Assembly: GCA_002559145.1 (NCBI GenBank)
Contig: NTXX01000005.1
Span: 1-64,000 of the forward strand
Reading direction: 5' to 3'
From: Bacillus sp. AFS006103
GTDB lineage: Bacteria; Bacillota; Bacilli; Bacillales; Cytobacillaceae
Length of the DNA: 64,000 bases
A program made the translations under genes and the position numbers. Positions 46,932-56,463 of the stretch are shown piece by piece. Position 1 is the stretch's first letter, and each line of letters starts with the position of its first letter. A model generated the notes under the pieces. That model was not told where the DNA came from. It did no database searches and saw only the letters and a program-made list of their open reading frames with translations.

Positions 46932-47774
46932 TTATCCTCCTCTCTTAATACTCTCTACTATTTCTTTCCCATTTGCATCCCACTTTACTGCACGGTAAAA
47001 GGCATCATGATAAAAGCTGAACCAAGCGTTTTTTTCCAATCCGTAGGGCAGCCATTTTTCCTTTGCTGCGATTGAGGTCATCGGGTAATCATCATAAGCC
47101 ATTACCCATAATACCGGTTGGTGGGCATGTGTAGCCATCAGGTCTGCCATATGAATTAATATTTCCCCCGCATCCTCTATGATAAGGATGGAATGTCCAT
47201 CGCTATGACCACCTGTATGGACCATTGTAATCGCTCCTAAATTCCACTTTCCCTCAAACGGAACCACCTGTGATTCAATTGCTTCCCAGTTCTCTTTCCA
47301 ATATGTATTTTTCGAACGAATGTTCGGATTCTGCATTTCGTCCCATTCTATTCGTGAAGTTATAATTTGTGCATTGGGAAATGCGGAAACATATTGCCCC
47401 TTTTCAAGCTTTGTCAGACCTCCAGCATGGTCAAAGTGCAAATGGGTCATTAAAACGTAATCAATCTCATCTGCTCTTAAACCTAACCTTTCTAACGATT
47501 CATCTAGCTCCGATTCACTAGTGACCCCATAGTTTCTTAATTGCTTTTCCGTTAACTTTCCTTTCCCAATCCCAGTTTCAACTAAGAAATTCTTTCCATC
47601 CATTTGCAAAACAAAAGGGTCTGTTGGCAATTCAATCTGGTTTTTCTCATTGTGTGGATATTTCTTAGACCATAATCCTCTTGGAACAACCCCAAACATA
47701 GCCCCACCATCTAAATTGGTTACCCCTCCAGATAACCATGTCAGTGAGACGCCGCCAATTTTTAATGTTTCCAA
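46932..47774 (-). CDS. ytnP: Metallo-beta-lactamase-fold lactonase YtnP
   Basis: A 280-residue hydrolase. The di-zinc motif [11 protein letters not shown] and later [12 protein letters not shown] are intact. In B. subtilis, YtnP degrades acyl-homoserine lactone-type signals and inhibits Streptomyces streptomycin production. The start is TTG 47774 ([17 protein letters not shown]), preceded by AAAGGGGGATGA and matching the family start and length; the ATG 14 codons upstream is in frame but is within the untranslated region by this reading. Confidence 0.92.
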   Translation of the reverse strand: METLKIGGVSLTWLSGGVTNLDGGAMFGVVPRGLWSKKYPHNEKNQIELPTDPFVLQMDGKNFLVETGIGKGKLTEKQLRNYGVTSESELDESLERLGLRADEIDYVLMTHLHFDHAGGLTKLEKGQYVSAFPNAQIITSRIEWDEMQNPNIRSKNTYWKENWEAIESQVVPFEGKWNLGAITMVHTGGHSDGHSILIIEDAGEILIHMADLMATHAHQPVLWVMAYDDYPMTSIAAKEKWLPYGLEKNAWFSFYHDAFYRAVKWDANGKEIVESIKRGG

Positions 47775-47828
47775 CTTCTCATCCCCCTTTTTTCTATATT
47801 TTAACATTGACTCCATGGTTTAAGAAAC

Positions 47829-47857
47829 CAAAAAGAACAGTTCATAATTGAACTGTC
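47829..47857 (-). terminator. trmB terminator
   Basis: The stem ACAGTTCA/TGAACTGT is followed by a T-run on the minus strand, 9 bases past the trmB stop. Confidence 0.85.
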
Positions 47858-47865
47858 CCCCAAAA

Positions 47866-48507
47866 TTAGTTTGGATATTTGACTTCACAACGGTAAATTC
47901 GATGACCTTTTTCCGAAAATTTTTCTTCATACTCTGTCATGATATTTCCTTCATACTCACTATTATGAAGGTCTAGACTTACATATTTTAATAATAAGCC
48001 GTACGCAGAAAAACTCATTAACGAATATTCAAATAAACCCTGATTATCGGTTTTAAAATGAATCTCCCCACCATCAACCATAATATCCTCATATAGCTTT
48101 AAGAAATTTTTATACGTTAATCTTCTCTTTTCATGGCGCCCTTTTGGCCATGGATCGGAAAAGTTTAAATAGACCTGATTTACATCATTCTTCGCAAAGT
48201 ATTTCGCTAAATCATTTGCATTTACATTAAGAAGCCTGAGATTCGGTAAATCAGCTTCAACTAAACGGTCTAAAGCCGTAATGATGACACTATCGTAAAG
48301 TTCAATCCCCATATAATTAATCCCCGGATTTGCTTTCGCCATTTCGGTCATAAATTGACCCTTGCCGGTACCTACTTCAATATGAAGGGGATGATTATTA
48401 CCAAATACTTCGTGCCATTTTCCTTTAAATTCTTCTGGATTGGCAACTACATATTGAGGGTATTGATCTATTCTTTCCTTTGCCCAAGGTTTATGTCTGA
48501 CTCTCAT
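47866..48507 (-). CDS. trmB: tRNA (guanine-N7)-methyltransferase
   Basis: Methylates G46 of tRNA using SAM. The 213-residue protein begins [14 protein letters not shown] and has the SAM loop [10 protein letters not shown], plus the family motif [22 protein letters not shown] 48507 follows AGGAGTGTCAGAA; the in-frame GTG three codons earlier would overlap the ribosome site. Length equals the B. subtilis protein. Confidence 0.97.
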   Translation of the reverse strand: MRVRHKPWAKERIDQYPQYVVANPEEFKGKWHEVFGNNHPLHIEVGTGKGQFMTEMAKANPGINYMGIELYDSVIITALDRLVEADLPNLRLLNVNANDLAKYFAKNDVNQVYLNFSDPWPKGRHEKRRLTYKNFLKLYEDIMVDGGEIHFKTDNQGLFEYSLMSFSAYGLLLKYVSLDLHNSEYEGNIMTEYEEKFSEKGHRIYRCEVKYPN

Positions 48508-48605
48508 TTCTGACACTCCTAAAAATAATATTGTTTACTATATATCATGCACCAATTGTCCAACAAGTTTAACTATATGGTAATAAGATGATGCATAAAC
48601 AAAAA

Positions 48606-48636
48606 AAGAATTCACAACCTAACAGTGTGAATTCTT
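48606..48636. terminator. Bidirectional-looking hairpin between trmB and ytzH
   Basis: The stem AAGAATTCACA/TGTGAATTCTT has a run of seven A on its left, so it reads as a terminator on the minus strand. No minus-strand gene ends nearby; the first upstream on that strand is ytmP, 310 bases away beyond ytzH. Confidence 0.65.
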
Positions 48637-48669
48637 GTTTTTAAATAACACTTGAGAGGGTGTACATTC

Positions 48670-48948
48670 ATGCCATTAAGTCATGGTGACCAAGTTACAT
48701 TGTTAAAAGATATATTAAACAATCACCAAACCGATTGTTGCGGATCCGTTTCCGAATGCGAACAACTGGAGCGCTTAGTGAAATCCCTAATGGTAAACAC
48801 ACAGGTTGATCAAAATGTAAAAAATATCTTACAAGAAGTATACCAATACAGCCAACATGGGGTTGGTACTTCAGATTTAGATCAACACATCTTATCTAAC
48901 CAAGAAAACTTATCAAATTGGGTAAGTGATATTGGACAGTTTTCATAA
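48670..48948 (+). CDS. ytzH: YtzH-like protein
   Basis: A 92-residue protein starting MPLSHGDQVTLLKDILNNHQ. It has a CC pair (DCCGSVSECEQ) and is otherwise helical and soluble. It corresponds in size and position to YtzH of B. subtilis; function unknown. ATG 48670 follows GAGAGGGTG. Its stop codon directly abuts the stop of the convergent ytmP, with no room for a terminator. Confidence 0.88.
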   Translation: MPLSHGDQVTLLKDILNNHQTDCCGSVSECEQLERLVKSLMVNTQVDQNVKNILQEVYQYSQHGVGTSDLDQHILSNQENLSNWVSDIGQFS

Positions 48949-49722
48949 CTAGAGAATTTCATCTAAAAACTTGATCCACTTGTTCATTTCTTCCAAGCGA
49001 TCTTTATTTTTATACCATTGGATCGAAGAAAGAGTTTGAATGGTCACATACCACTTCATGCGCAGTTTAAGATCTTCCGTCAGCTTTTCACCATAAAGCT
49101 CTAGCCAATCCTGCCAGTTATTCTCTGGAATATACCAATAAAGGAGCATCCCCAGGTCAATGGCAGGGTCGGCAATCATTGCCCCATCCCAATCAATCAA
49201 GTACAACTGGTTGTCTTCAGCAAGCAGCCAGTTGTTATGGTTGACATCACCATGACAAACCACTTTTTCATCGCAATAGACATTTAAAGCTTCCTTTTTT
49301 AAAAAGTCCATTGCTTTTTGCGATTCAGGCAAGTGGAGCACCTCTTCATCTAACTCATTCGCAACCCTTTGCAATAATGGTTCGGGATGTAATGGAGCGC
49401 TCTCTAGCCGGCTTAACATTCCTAGCATCGGTTCTGAGCAATGAATTTTCTTTAGCAGTCTCGCCACGAGCTCTTGGTTCATTTCTGACGGCTTTAACTC
49501 TCTGCCGGGAAGCCATTGCTGTGCAGTTATAACATCTCCACTTTCCAACCGTTTTGTCCATACAAGCTTTGGGACAATACCTTCAGCTGAAAGAACAGCT
49601 AGAAACGGAGACGAATTCCGCTTTAAGAAAAGTCTTTGGTCTTTATATTTTGCATAAAAGGCTTCACCTGTTTTGCCTCCAGCAGGGGTAATTTCCCATT
49701 CTTGTCCAAGTATATGATCCAA
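48949..49722 (-). CDS. ytmP: Phosphotransferase (APH/choline-kinase fold) YtmP
   Basis: A 257-residue kinase-fold protein. The catalytic loop VVCHGDVNHNNWLL and the metal-binding LIDWDGAMIADPAIDLG are intact, so it should transfer phosphate from ATP to a small molecule. The substrate is unknown; the family includes aminoglycoside and choline kinases, but resistance is not implied. The start is TTG 49722 with AAGGTGAG upstream. Confidence 0.9.
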   Translation of the reverse strand: MDHILGQEWEITPAGGKTGEAFYAKYKDQRLFLKRNSSPFLAVLSAEGIVPKLVWTKRLESGDVITAQQWLPGRELKPSEMNQELVARLLKKIHCSEPMLGMLSRLESAPLHPEPLLQRVANELDEEVLHLPESQKAMDFLKKEALNVYCDEKVVCHGDVNHNNWLLAEDNQLYLIDWDGAMIADPAIDLGMLLYWYIPENNWQDWLELYGEKLTEDLKLRMKWYVTIQTLSSIQWYKNKDRLEEMNKWIKFLDEIL

Positions 49723-49850
49723 AATTGCTCACCTTCAATTTATGCCGTTCTTATGGGCTTATTCCCCTTCTGTTTAAGAGGTAAAACCAGTGCTGCCGGA
49801 AGGTCTTATATTACCACAGTTTCATCAACAGCTTTTTACTTTTTAGAAAT

Positions 49851-49886
49851 AAAAAAAAAGCTATTGAAACCATTGCACACAATAGC
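49851..49886 (-). terminator. Pullulanase-operon terminator
   Basis: The stem GCTATTG/CAATAGC is followed by nine T on the minus strand. It lies about 55 bases past the pullulanase gene stop. Confidence 0.85.
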
Positions 49887-49942
49887 CATCTTAATAAATT
49901 TTATCTCGAATTACCTTTTTTCGTCAAGTAAATCTGAAGAAA

Positions 49943-52075
49943 CTATTTTTTCAGTAAAACATTAATGGATACTGGTTCTAAAATAATTTGTCCACCAGAC
50001 AAAAACTTCTTGGAAGAAATTTCAGCTTGGTTATGATCTGCTAACACCGCCCAATCCCCATCTGGAATTAAAACTGTTTGCTTCTTGGATGAGGAGTTAA
50101 TGAATAAGAGCAGCTCATCTTCACTGGTAAACAAATATCCCAACACCGGTACTTCACATCGTAATTGGCGGATATTTGTACGAATTTCAGCAGCAGTTCT
50201 CATTCGGAAACAAGGAAACGTTTTACGGATTTGAAGAACCCCTTTAATATATTTTACGTTTTCTTTATACAAAATTTTTCGTTCCCAATCGAGCTGATTG
50301 GTTTCATCCGGGGAACGATAACTATTCCCATCACCCTTTTTTGTCCGAAAGAACTCTTGACCGCTGTGAAGAAAAGGAATTCCCTGTGACAATAAGACAA
50401 TACTTGTAGCGAGACGATGATACTTGATTCGTAAAGAATCATCTGCATCAGGGAGACAAGCAAGAAGTTTATCCCACATTGTATGATTATCATGACATTC
50501 AACATAGTTTACAGATTGGAACGGTTCATGAAAAACGGCCGACCCCTGTTTCGTGAAACCGACACTCCCCGTAATTGCCTCATTCGCCGCCTCTAGGTAG
50601 TGCTCATTTCCTAAAGCGTAGCCCTTATCAAACAAATTAAAGGAACTACCCTTTATACAATCACGAAATCTATCATTGAATTGAGCTATGTTTGGCATTT
50701 TTGCTTGATTGGCAATCGTTGCTTTCTGCTCGACTGGAAGTGGTGTGTTCAGACTCCAGCCTTCACCGATGATTATAGTTCCTTTTGACAGTCTGTCGCA
50801 CTCTTTCCTAACTTCAGACATGGTCTCTACATCCAATATTCCCATCAAGTCAAAACGAAACCCATCAATTTGATATTCCTCCAGCCAAAACGAAATGGAA
50901 TCCACGATAAATTTTCTGACCATTTTCCGTTCCGATGCAATATCATTCCCCACACCAGTCCCATTTGAAGGGAGGCCAATATCATTATGGCGAAAATAAT
51001 AACCAGGGACTACCTTTTCAAAGGAAGATGTCTCACGGATGTATACATGGTTATAAACTACATCCATGATTACTCGAAGACCAAGACTATGGACTTGATC
51101 AATTAACTCTTTTAATTCAATGATTCTTGAATAGGGATTGGCAGGATTCGTTGAATAGCTTCCTTCGGGAGCGTTAAAATGAAGCGGATTGTATCCCCAA
51201 TTATATTCATTACTTGGCCGCCGTTCATCCACACCGGCAAAATCATGGAAGGGGAGGAATTCTATATGGGTAATCCCCAAATCTTTCATATAAGCTAACC
51301 CGGTAGGTTCTCCGTCTATCCCTTTTGTATTTAGCTCTGCTGCACCAAGATAAAGTCCTTTATTCTTTACACCGCTTTTGGAGTGAATGGTGAGGTCCCT
51401 AATATGTGTTTCATAAACGATGGCATCAACAGCACTTTCAATAGAGGGTAAGCTTGGACGCGGCCTACGTGTTTTCTCAAGACTCACAATGACCCCAAGC
51501 TCTCCGTTGACAGTCACCGCCTTAGCATAAGGATCGACTGCCTCACGCCATTCTTGATTCACAAGGATGAGGAAACTATAATGATAGAATTCTAAATCTC
51601 GGTTAACCGTCACTGACCATATGCCGCGATCCTCCCGTTTCATTTTTACAATTTCTGAAAAACTACTATTAGCAGGCCGTAACTTTATTTTTACTTGCGT
51701 GGCGGTAGGTGCCCAGAGTTTAAAAATGGTTTGCCCAGCATGTAAGGTAACTCCAAGGTCATTCCCATCATAATAGAATTTCTCATCAAAGGCTTCCGTA
51801 CGAATCACAGCACCAATTTGCAGGTCAGTTTTCCCACCATGTTCATCAATAATCAAATATTGTTTATCAAAGGAGTAATCCTTTGATAATTCACAAATAT
51901 ATTTCATTTTATTATCAATTTGTAACTTCTCAATGATTTTCAATGGATGTTCTTGAAAATCACTCGAAATTAAGAAAGAGGATGACAAACCGTGATGGTA
52001 GGAAAGTGGAAGAAGAATCGTAATGATCTTCATCTCATCTAGATAAGCAAAGAAATTTCGGTTAGTAGCAATCAT
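49943..52075 (-). CDS. amyX: Type I pullulanase
   Basis: A 710-residue GH13 debranching enzyme that cuts alpha-1,6 links in pullulan-like dextrins. There is no signal peptide, so it acts inside the cell. A CBM48-type domain precedes the catalytic barrel. Visible motifs are NWGYNPLHF (type I pullulanase signature), VIMDVVYNHV, the nucleophile in GFRFDLMGILD, the acid in IIIGEGWS, and VECHDNHTMWD. Its start overlaps the ytlR stop by 14 bases, so the genes are co-transcribed. AGAGAGGGA precedes ATG 52075. No other glycogen or maltodextrin gene is in the window. Confidence 0.96.
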   Translation of the reverse strand: MIATNRNFFAYLDEMKIITILLPLSYHHGLSSSFLISSDFQEHPLKIIEKLQIDNKMKYICELSKDYSFDKQYLIIDEHGGKTDLQIGAVIRTEAFDEKFYYDGNDLGVTLHAGQTIFKLWAPTATQVKIKLRPANSSFSEIVKMKREDRGIWSVTVNRDLEFYHYSFLILVNQEWREAVDPYAKAVTVNGELGVIVSLEKTRRPRPSLPSIESAVDAIVYETHIRDLTIHSKSGVKNKGLYLGAAELNTKGIDGEPTGLAYMKDLGITHIEFLPFHDFAGVDERRPSNEYNWGYNPLHFNAPEGSYSTNPANPYSRIIELKELIDQVHSLGLRVIMDVVYNHVYIRETSSFEKVVPGYYFRHNDIGLPSNGTGVGNDIASERKMVRKFIVDSISFWLEEYQIDGFRFDLMGILDVETMSEVRKECDRLSKGTIIIGEGWSLNTPLPVEQKATIANQAKMPNIAQFNDRFRDCIKGSSFNLFDKGYALGNEHYLEAANEAITGSVGFTKQGSAVFHEPFQSVNYVECHDNHTMWDKLLACLPDADDSLRIKYHRLATSIVLLSQGIPFLHSGQEFFRTKKGDGNSYRSPDETNQLDWERKILYKENVKYIKGVLQIRKTFPCFRMRTAAEIRTNIRQLRCEVPVLGYLFTSEDELLLFINSSSKKQTVLIPDGDWAVLADHNQAEISSKKFLSGGQIILEPVSINVLLKK

Positions 52076-53045
52076 TCGAGTCCCTCTCTTTCAACTCCAC
52101 TTCTTCCGCACGTTTTCTTCTCGTTAACACCTGTAAAGCGCTTGCTTGAAGGTTGATATCTAAAGGTGTAAATCCAATATGCTCCCCATCTGCATGGACA
52201 AAGAGTTTTACCTGCGAATGGATGGAAACATCCCTGCCTCTATATGTTTTTACTTCTTTAAAATAGATATGCTTTCCCCAAAACACGCTGACAAAAACAA
52301 GTAAGAGCTTCCATCTGGATAATCTTTGAACAACGGTTATATCAAATAATCCATCATCAGGCTCTGCAGCAGGAGCAATTTTCATCCCCCCACCATAAAA
52401 TGGTTGATTGGAAACCGTTACAAACCATGTTTGTTCAAATATATGCTTTCCTCCGTCAATTGATAAATCAATTGTAGAGGTTTTATAAGTAAATAATTTT
52501 TTTAAGAGGAAATAAACATAAACCATCCTGCCCAGCGAAAGTTTATTGAATAGAGCCTTCATCCGTGATTGATTTACTTCATAGGAAATGGTGGCATCAA
52601 ACCCTGCCCCCATATTGTTAATGAAATAGTGCTCATGGGAATCATTCATGGTAACTTTCCCTACATCAATTGGCTGACCTGTTTGTTTCGCCAGGCGGAG
52701 AATCATCTCTAATGCTTCGACGGGGTCGACAGGAACTTGAAATCCTCTTGAAAAATCATTCCCAGACCCGCCTGGAATAAATCCTAATGTAATATGACGC
52801 TCCTTCACTGCACCATTCACCACTTCATGCATCGTTCCATCCCCGCCAACTGCAATAATCATCTTTTGCTCCGGGTTCTTTAGTGCTATTTGTCCGGCAA
52901 GGATATTTGCATGACCCGGAAATTCAGTAAAGAAAGCAAGATAGGGTACCTTTTTTACCTTAAGCTGCCGTTCCACTCTCTCCCATATTTTAAAGCAGTG
53001 GCCGTTGCCAGCTTTTGGATTAACAATAAAGTAAATTTCTTTCAT
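52062..53045 (-). CDS. ytlR: Diacylglycerol/lipid kinase family protein YtlR
   Basis: A 327-residue DAGK-catalytic-fold protein. The N-terminus FIVNPKAGNGHCFKIWE and the ATP motif AVGGDGTMHEVVNG near residue 78 are intact, followed by GFIPGGSGNDFSRG. It should phosphorylate a lipid or related substrate; the B. subtilis homologue has no assigned substrate. It lies between thpR (15 bases upstream) and amyX (overlap), forming a three-gene operon. AAAGGTTGG precedes ATG 53045. Confidence 0.92.
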   Translation of the reverse strand: MKEIYFIVNPKAGNGHCFKIWERVERQLKVKKVPYLAFFTEFPGHANILAGQIALKNPEQKMIIAVGGDGTMHEVVNGAVKERHITLGFIPGGSGNDFSRGFQVPVDPVEALEMILRLAKQTGQPIDVGKVTMNDSHEHYFINNMGAGFDATISYEVNQSRMKALFNKLSLGRMVYVYFLLKKLFTYKTSTIDLSIDGGKHIFEQTWFVTVSNQPFYGGGMKIAPAAEPDDGLFDITVVQRLSRWKLLLVFVSVFWGKHIYFKEVKTYRGRDVSIHSQVKLFVHADGEHIGFTPLDINLQASALQVLTRRKRAEEVELKERDSNDCY

Positions 53046-53060
53046 ACGACCAACCTTTAG

Positions 53061-53636
53061 TTAATTTTTATCTACTAGCGGATATATTTTTATCGCTTCA
53101 TACTTTGGTGTTTTATCAAGGTGTGTTTGATAAATTACTACTTCACCTGCTTCAAATGATAGGGGGACAGGCTGAAATTCTTCCCAAAGACCAAGCAGTT
53201 CGGGTTGGAAAGGTTGTTCCCCTTTCCACTTTCTAGCAAGCGTGATATGAGGACGAAATGGCCTTGTTTCAAGCTGAAACCCTGCTTCCTCACAAGCGGA
53301 AAATACCTTATTTCTAATCGATTGCAAATTTTTGCTTTCCTCAGTATCAGCCCAAAAAACACGCGGAGAGTCAACATTTCCAAAAAATCCAAGTTTATTG
53401 ATTTTCAAAGTAAATGTTTGCACATCTTTAAGCGCTTCTTGAACTTGATTCTCTGCCTGTTTAAGTTTATCAGGTGGAGCACTGCCTAGGAATGCTAAGG
53501 TTATATGCAAATCTTGATAATGGACCCAACGGCTAAATGGGATCCTTTCCTTTATTTTTTCGATATGTTCTTGCATCCTTAATTTCGTTTGCTCCGGGAT
53601 TCTTACGGCAAAGAAAAAATGAGAGCTATGTTCCAT
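53061..53636 (-). CDS. thpR: RNA 2',3'-cyclic phosphodiesterase (2H family)
   Basis: A 191-residue 2H phosphoesterase (formerly 2'-5' RNA ligase). The two HxTx motifs are HITLAFLG and HITLARKW. It opens 2',3'-cyclic phosphates on RNA. AAAGGAA precedes ATG 53636. It is the first gene of the thpR-ytlR-amyX group, corresponding to YtlP of B. subtilis. Confidence 0.94.
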   Translation of the reverse strand: MEHSSHFFFAVRIPEQTKLRMQEHIEKIKERIPFSRWVHYQDLHITLAFLGSAPPDKLKQAENQVQEALKDVQTFTLKINKLGFFGNVDSPRVFWADTEESKNLQSIRNKVFSACEEAGFQLETRPFRPHITLARKWKGEQPFQPELLGLWEEFQPVPLSFEAGEVVIYQTHLDKTPKYEAIKIYPLVDKN

Positions 53637-53806
53637 TGGGATGTTCCTTTCTTCTTTGAGTTAATTTTAGTCTATTCTGTCCTAAATGTATCTAATTACA
53701 GACAGACAATTGACCGATTTTTTTTACAAAGCCCTAAAACTTATTTATGATGAAGTAGGAATCCAAAATTTAAGAATTTACTACAAGTATTGAAAGGACG
53801 GTCCTT

Positions 53807-54736
53807 ATGAAAGTAGTTAACAATATTGCTGAATTAATCGGGGATACACCCTTAGTTAAATTAAACCGATTAGCACCTAAAGACGGTGCCGCGGTTTATT
53901 TAAAGCTGGAGTACTTTAATCCCAGCAAAAGCGTAAAAGACCGGGCAGCTTTTAATATGATTATCGAAGCAGAAAAGGCTGGAAAATTAACAGCAGGTTC
54001 AACTATTATAGAGCCAACCAGCGGCAATACAGGGATTGGCCTTGCCATGAATGCAGCAGCTAGGGGCTATAGGTCGATTATTGTGATGCCTGATACAATG
54101 ACACAAGAGCGAATCAGCATCCTAAGAGCATACGGCGCAGAGGTTGTCCTTACTCCCGGAGATAAGAAAATGCCAGGTGCTATAAATAGGGCACTGGAAT
54201 TAGCAAAGGAGATCCCCAATAGTTTTGTCCCGATGCAATTTGAAAATCATGCAAACTCGGATGCCCACCGGTTCACTACCGCAGTTGAAATTATCGAAGC
54301 AATGAAAGAAATTGGGAAACCGCTGGCTGCTTTTGTTGCCACAGCTGGAACTGGTGGAACCATCACTGGAACAGGTGAAACCTTAAAAGAGCACTATGAA
54401 AACTTAACGGTCCATGTGGTCGAACCGAAGGGCTCACCTGTTTTGTCAGGCGGAAAACCAGGGAAACACAAGCTAGTTGGGACTAGCCCAGGTTTTATCC
54501 CAGTTATTCTTAATCAAGATGTTTATGATGAAATTCATCAAATTAATGATGAAGATGCCTATGATATCGCACGCCGTTTGGCAACCGAAGAAGGAATTCT
54601 TGTCGGACCATCCTCCGGCGGTGCCTGCTTCGCAGCCATAGAAGTGGCTAAACGCTTAACTCCTGATGATGTAGTCGTTTGTATAGCCTGCGATACCGGG
54701 GAAAGGTATTTATCTAGTGACTTATTCATGTTTTAA
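53807..54736 (+). CDS. ytkP: Cysteine synthase family protein YtkP
   Basis: A 309-residue fold-type II PLP enzyme of the O-acetylserine sulfhydrylase family. The PLP lysine is in NPSKSVKDRAA and the substrate loop is EPTSGNTGIGLA; GTGGTITGTGE binds the phosphate. It should make cysteine from O-acetylserine, although YtkP of B. subtilis is a paralogue to CysK with unclear in vivo role. AAAGGAC precedes ATG 53807. It is convergent with dat. Confidence 0.93.
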   Translation: MKVVNNIAELIGDTPLVKLNRLAPKDGAAVYLKLEYFNPSKSVKDRAAFNMIIEAEKAGKLTAGSTIIEPTSGNTGIGLAMNAAARGYRSIIVMPDTMTQERISILRAYGAEVVLTPGDKKMPGAINRALELAKEIPNSFVPMQFENHANSDAHRFTTAVEIIEAMKEIGKPLAAFVATAGTGGTITGTGETLKEHYENLTVHVVEPKGSPVLSGGKPGKHKLVGTSPGFIPVILNQDVYDEIHQINDEDAYDIARRLATEEGILVGPSSGGACFAAIEVAKRLTPDDVVVCIACDTGERYLSSDLFMF

Positions 54737-54781
54737 AAAAAAAGACGTGGACACTATACTTCTGTGCTCACGTCTTTTTTT
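54736..54781. terminator. Bidirectional terminator ytkP/dat
   Basis: The stem AAAGACGTG/CACGTCTTT is flanked by long A and T runs between convergent genes. Confidence 0.9.
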
Positions 54782-55654
54782 CTAATTAAAAATTTTATCT
54801 TTAAGTGTTCCGCATTGTTTTTCAATTTCTTGCTCCAACAATTCCTGTAGCTTTCTTGTAACAGGGCCGGGTAAACCATCCGTAACAGGCTTCCTATCCA
54901 CTTCAATAATCGGCATGACCTCAGCAGTTGTACTTGATAGGAACACCTCATCAGCATTCACCAATTCCTCAAGTGTAAATGCTCGTTCTTCCACCACGAT
55001 ATTGTTGTTTGTACAGACCTGCAAAATGACATCCTTTGTAATCCCTTTTAAAATGAGATTATTCGATTGATGCGTGCTGACAATACCGTTTTTAACGACA
55101 AAGATATTGGAGGAACTTCCTTCCGTCACTTCTTCGCTCCGATGCAAAATCGCCTCAAAGCAGCCTTCAACAGTGGCTTTTTGCTTTGCTAAAAGATTGC
55201 CTAGCAAATTCAAACTTTTGATGTCACAGCGCAGCCATCGAATATCGTCTGTTACGATTGTTTTTACACCAGCCTTTAAGCTTTCCAAAGGTCTGCCTAC
55301 TTCCTTTGTATAGGCTACAAGGCTAGGCGTTACATTTTCCGTAGGGAAAGCGTGATTACGAGGTGCGACTCCTCTCGTACTCTGCATATAAATTGTCCCT
55401 AACTGGAGATTATTTTTTGCAATAAGCTCTTCAAGTAATCCTGTTAAACGCTCCTTCGTATATGGAAGTGTGATTCCAATACTATCTAAACTTTTTTCAA
55501 AACGATTGAGATGTTCAGTTGCTGTGAACATCTTTCCATTATAGACACGAATAACCTCGTACACACCATCGCCAAATTGATAGCCTCGGTCTTCTACATC
55601 AACCTTTGCTTCTGAACGCTCAATAATATTCCCATCCAAGATTGCAAATTTCAT
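54782..55654 (-). CDS. dat: D-amino acid aminotransferase
   Basis: Moves amino groups between D-amino acids and 2-oxo acids, giving D-glutamate for cell-wall precursors. The 290-residue fold-type IV PLP enzyme has the N-terminal RGYQFGDGVYEVIRVYNG, the PLP lysine in DIKSLNLLGN, and the EGSSSNIFVV phosphate loop. AAAAGGGGAATG precedes ATG 55654. Confidence 0.97.
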   Translation of the reverse strand: MKFAILDGNIIERSEAKVDVEDRGYQFGDGVYEVIRVYNGKMFTATEHLNRFEKSLDSIGITLPYTKERLTGLLEELIAKNNLQLGTIYMQSTRGVAPRNHAFPTENVTPSLVAYTKEVGRPLESLKAGVKTIVTDDIRWLRCDIKSLNLLGNLLAKQKATVEGCFEAILHRSEEVTEGSSSNIFVVKNGIVSTHQSNNLILKGITKDVILQVCTNNNIVVEERAFTLEELVNADEVFLSSTTAEVMPIIEVDRKPVTDGLPGPVTRKLQELLEQEIEKQCGTLKDKIFN

Positions 55655-56043
55655 TTCCCCATTCCCCTTTTACTATCTTATTCATTCCTTGCCAATCGAA
55701 AAAAATCAAATAATTTAACTAAAAATTCAAATAATTTGTCATAATCCATACATTAAAACCCATAACCTATAGTAAGAGTATAGCAAAGGAGGGCAAATAT
55801 CCGAACAATTTATGTAAATTTTTGAAGATTATTTTGTAAATTTAAGTATATTGGTGGAAATTTTCTGATTTTGTGGTTACAATAAGGATAGATGTAAGAT
55901 ATCAAGTATCCACAGTAATCATCCATGAAAAGGAGATGTCTGCGCGGAAAAGAAAACTACATATTCTTGAAGAGGAATCTTCAAATAGGCTGTCGGTAGC
56001 AGGGTATTGCCATGGGTTTGAAAAAAGGATAGGGAGTGGTTCT
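55655..56043. other. Intergenic region dat-ytzE, 389 bases
   Basis: Very AT-rich on its left half. The right half (from about 55873) is open in frame with ytzE and contains an AAAAGGAG-ATG at 55936 that would add 36 residues to ytzE, but that ATG has no spacer from the ribosome site. A TACAAT -10-like hexamer is at 55878-55883 with a weak -35. No RNA motif was recognised. Confidence 0.4.
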
Positions 56044-56265
56044 TTGAAACCTTCAACTAACCGGATGTTAAACCGCATCAAATGTATCTACATGTTTATC
56101 CGCAATAACGGCACTGTTTCTACGCAAGAACTTGTAGAGGAATTTGGTATCACTCCTCGCACCATACAACGAGATCTAAATGTCTTAGCCTATAATGACT
56201 TGGTAATTAGCCCAAGCCGCGGAAAATGGACTACTACACAAAAAAGAGTAAAAATGTCATCTTAA
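56044..56265 (+). CDS. ytzE: DeoR-type helix-turn-helix protein YtzE
   Basis: A 73-residue stand-alone DeoR-type winged helix. The DNA-reading segment is TQELVEEFGITPRTIQRDLNVL, and there is no sugar-binding domain, unlike full DeoR regulators. It corresponds to YtzE of B. subtilis; its targets are unknown. The start is set at TTG 56044 (LKPSTNRMLNRIK), 5 bases after GGGAGTG. The open frame continues upstream without a good start. It ends in a strong terminator. Confidence 0.85.
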   Translation: MKPSTNRMLNRIKCIYMFIRNNGTVSTQELVEEFGITPRTIQRDLNVLAYNDLVISPSRGKWTTTQKRVKMSS

Positions 56266-56284
56266 TAAAATAGAACAATACCAT

Positions 56285-56316
56285 AAAAAAACACGCGAGA
56301 CCATCGCGTGTTTTTT
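56285..56316 (+). terminator. ytzE terminator
   Basis: The 13-base perfect stem AAAAAACACGCGA/TCGCGTGTTTTTT has loop GACCA. It also lies just past the stop of the convergent small gene at 56329. Confidence 0.95.
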
Positions 56317-56328
56317 GTTTATCAAAAA

Positions 56329-56463
56329 TCAATGGTGTTCGTGTAATTGGTCAGTAATACTGTCAGTGATTCTGTTATATTCCTGTTCACTTAAAATGCC
56401 TAGTTTTCTAAATACATATGAATAAATGAAAATCCTCCGTTGCAATCGAGGGGTTACGAACAT
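56329..56463 (-). CDS. Small basic/aromatic protein, 44 residues, unknown
   Basis: A 44-residue protein starting MFVTPRLQRRIFIYSYVFRK and ending DQLHEHH. It is amphipathic with a basic N-terminus, no obvious membrane helix and a His-rich end. Support: TAGGAGATGATT immediately ahead of the ATG at the right distance, an ordinary stop, and a terminator just past the stop. Convergent with ytzE. No family was recognised. Confidence 0.65.
   Translation of the reverse strand: MFVTPRLQRRIFIYSYVFRKLGILSEQEYNRITDSITDQLHEHH

Noticed and set aside
52125..52145. cre-like TGTAAAGCGCTTGC inside the end of ytlR, upstream of amyX
   Set aside because: When aligned to the cre core it misses several outer positions, and amyX is co-transcribed from farther upstream, so the match is probably chance.
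55936..56043. Extended N-terminus for ytzE from ATG 55936
   Set aside because: The AAAAGGAG abuts the ATG with no spacer, and the extra residues do not resemble the DeoR-type domain; TTG 56044 fits better.
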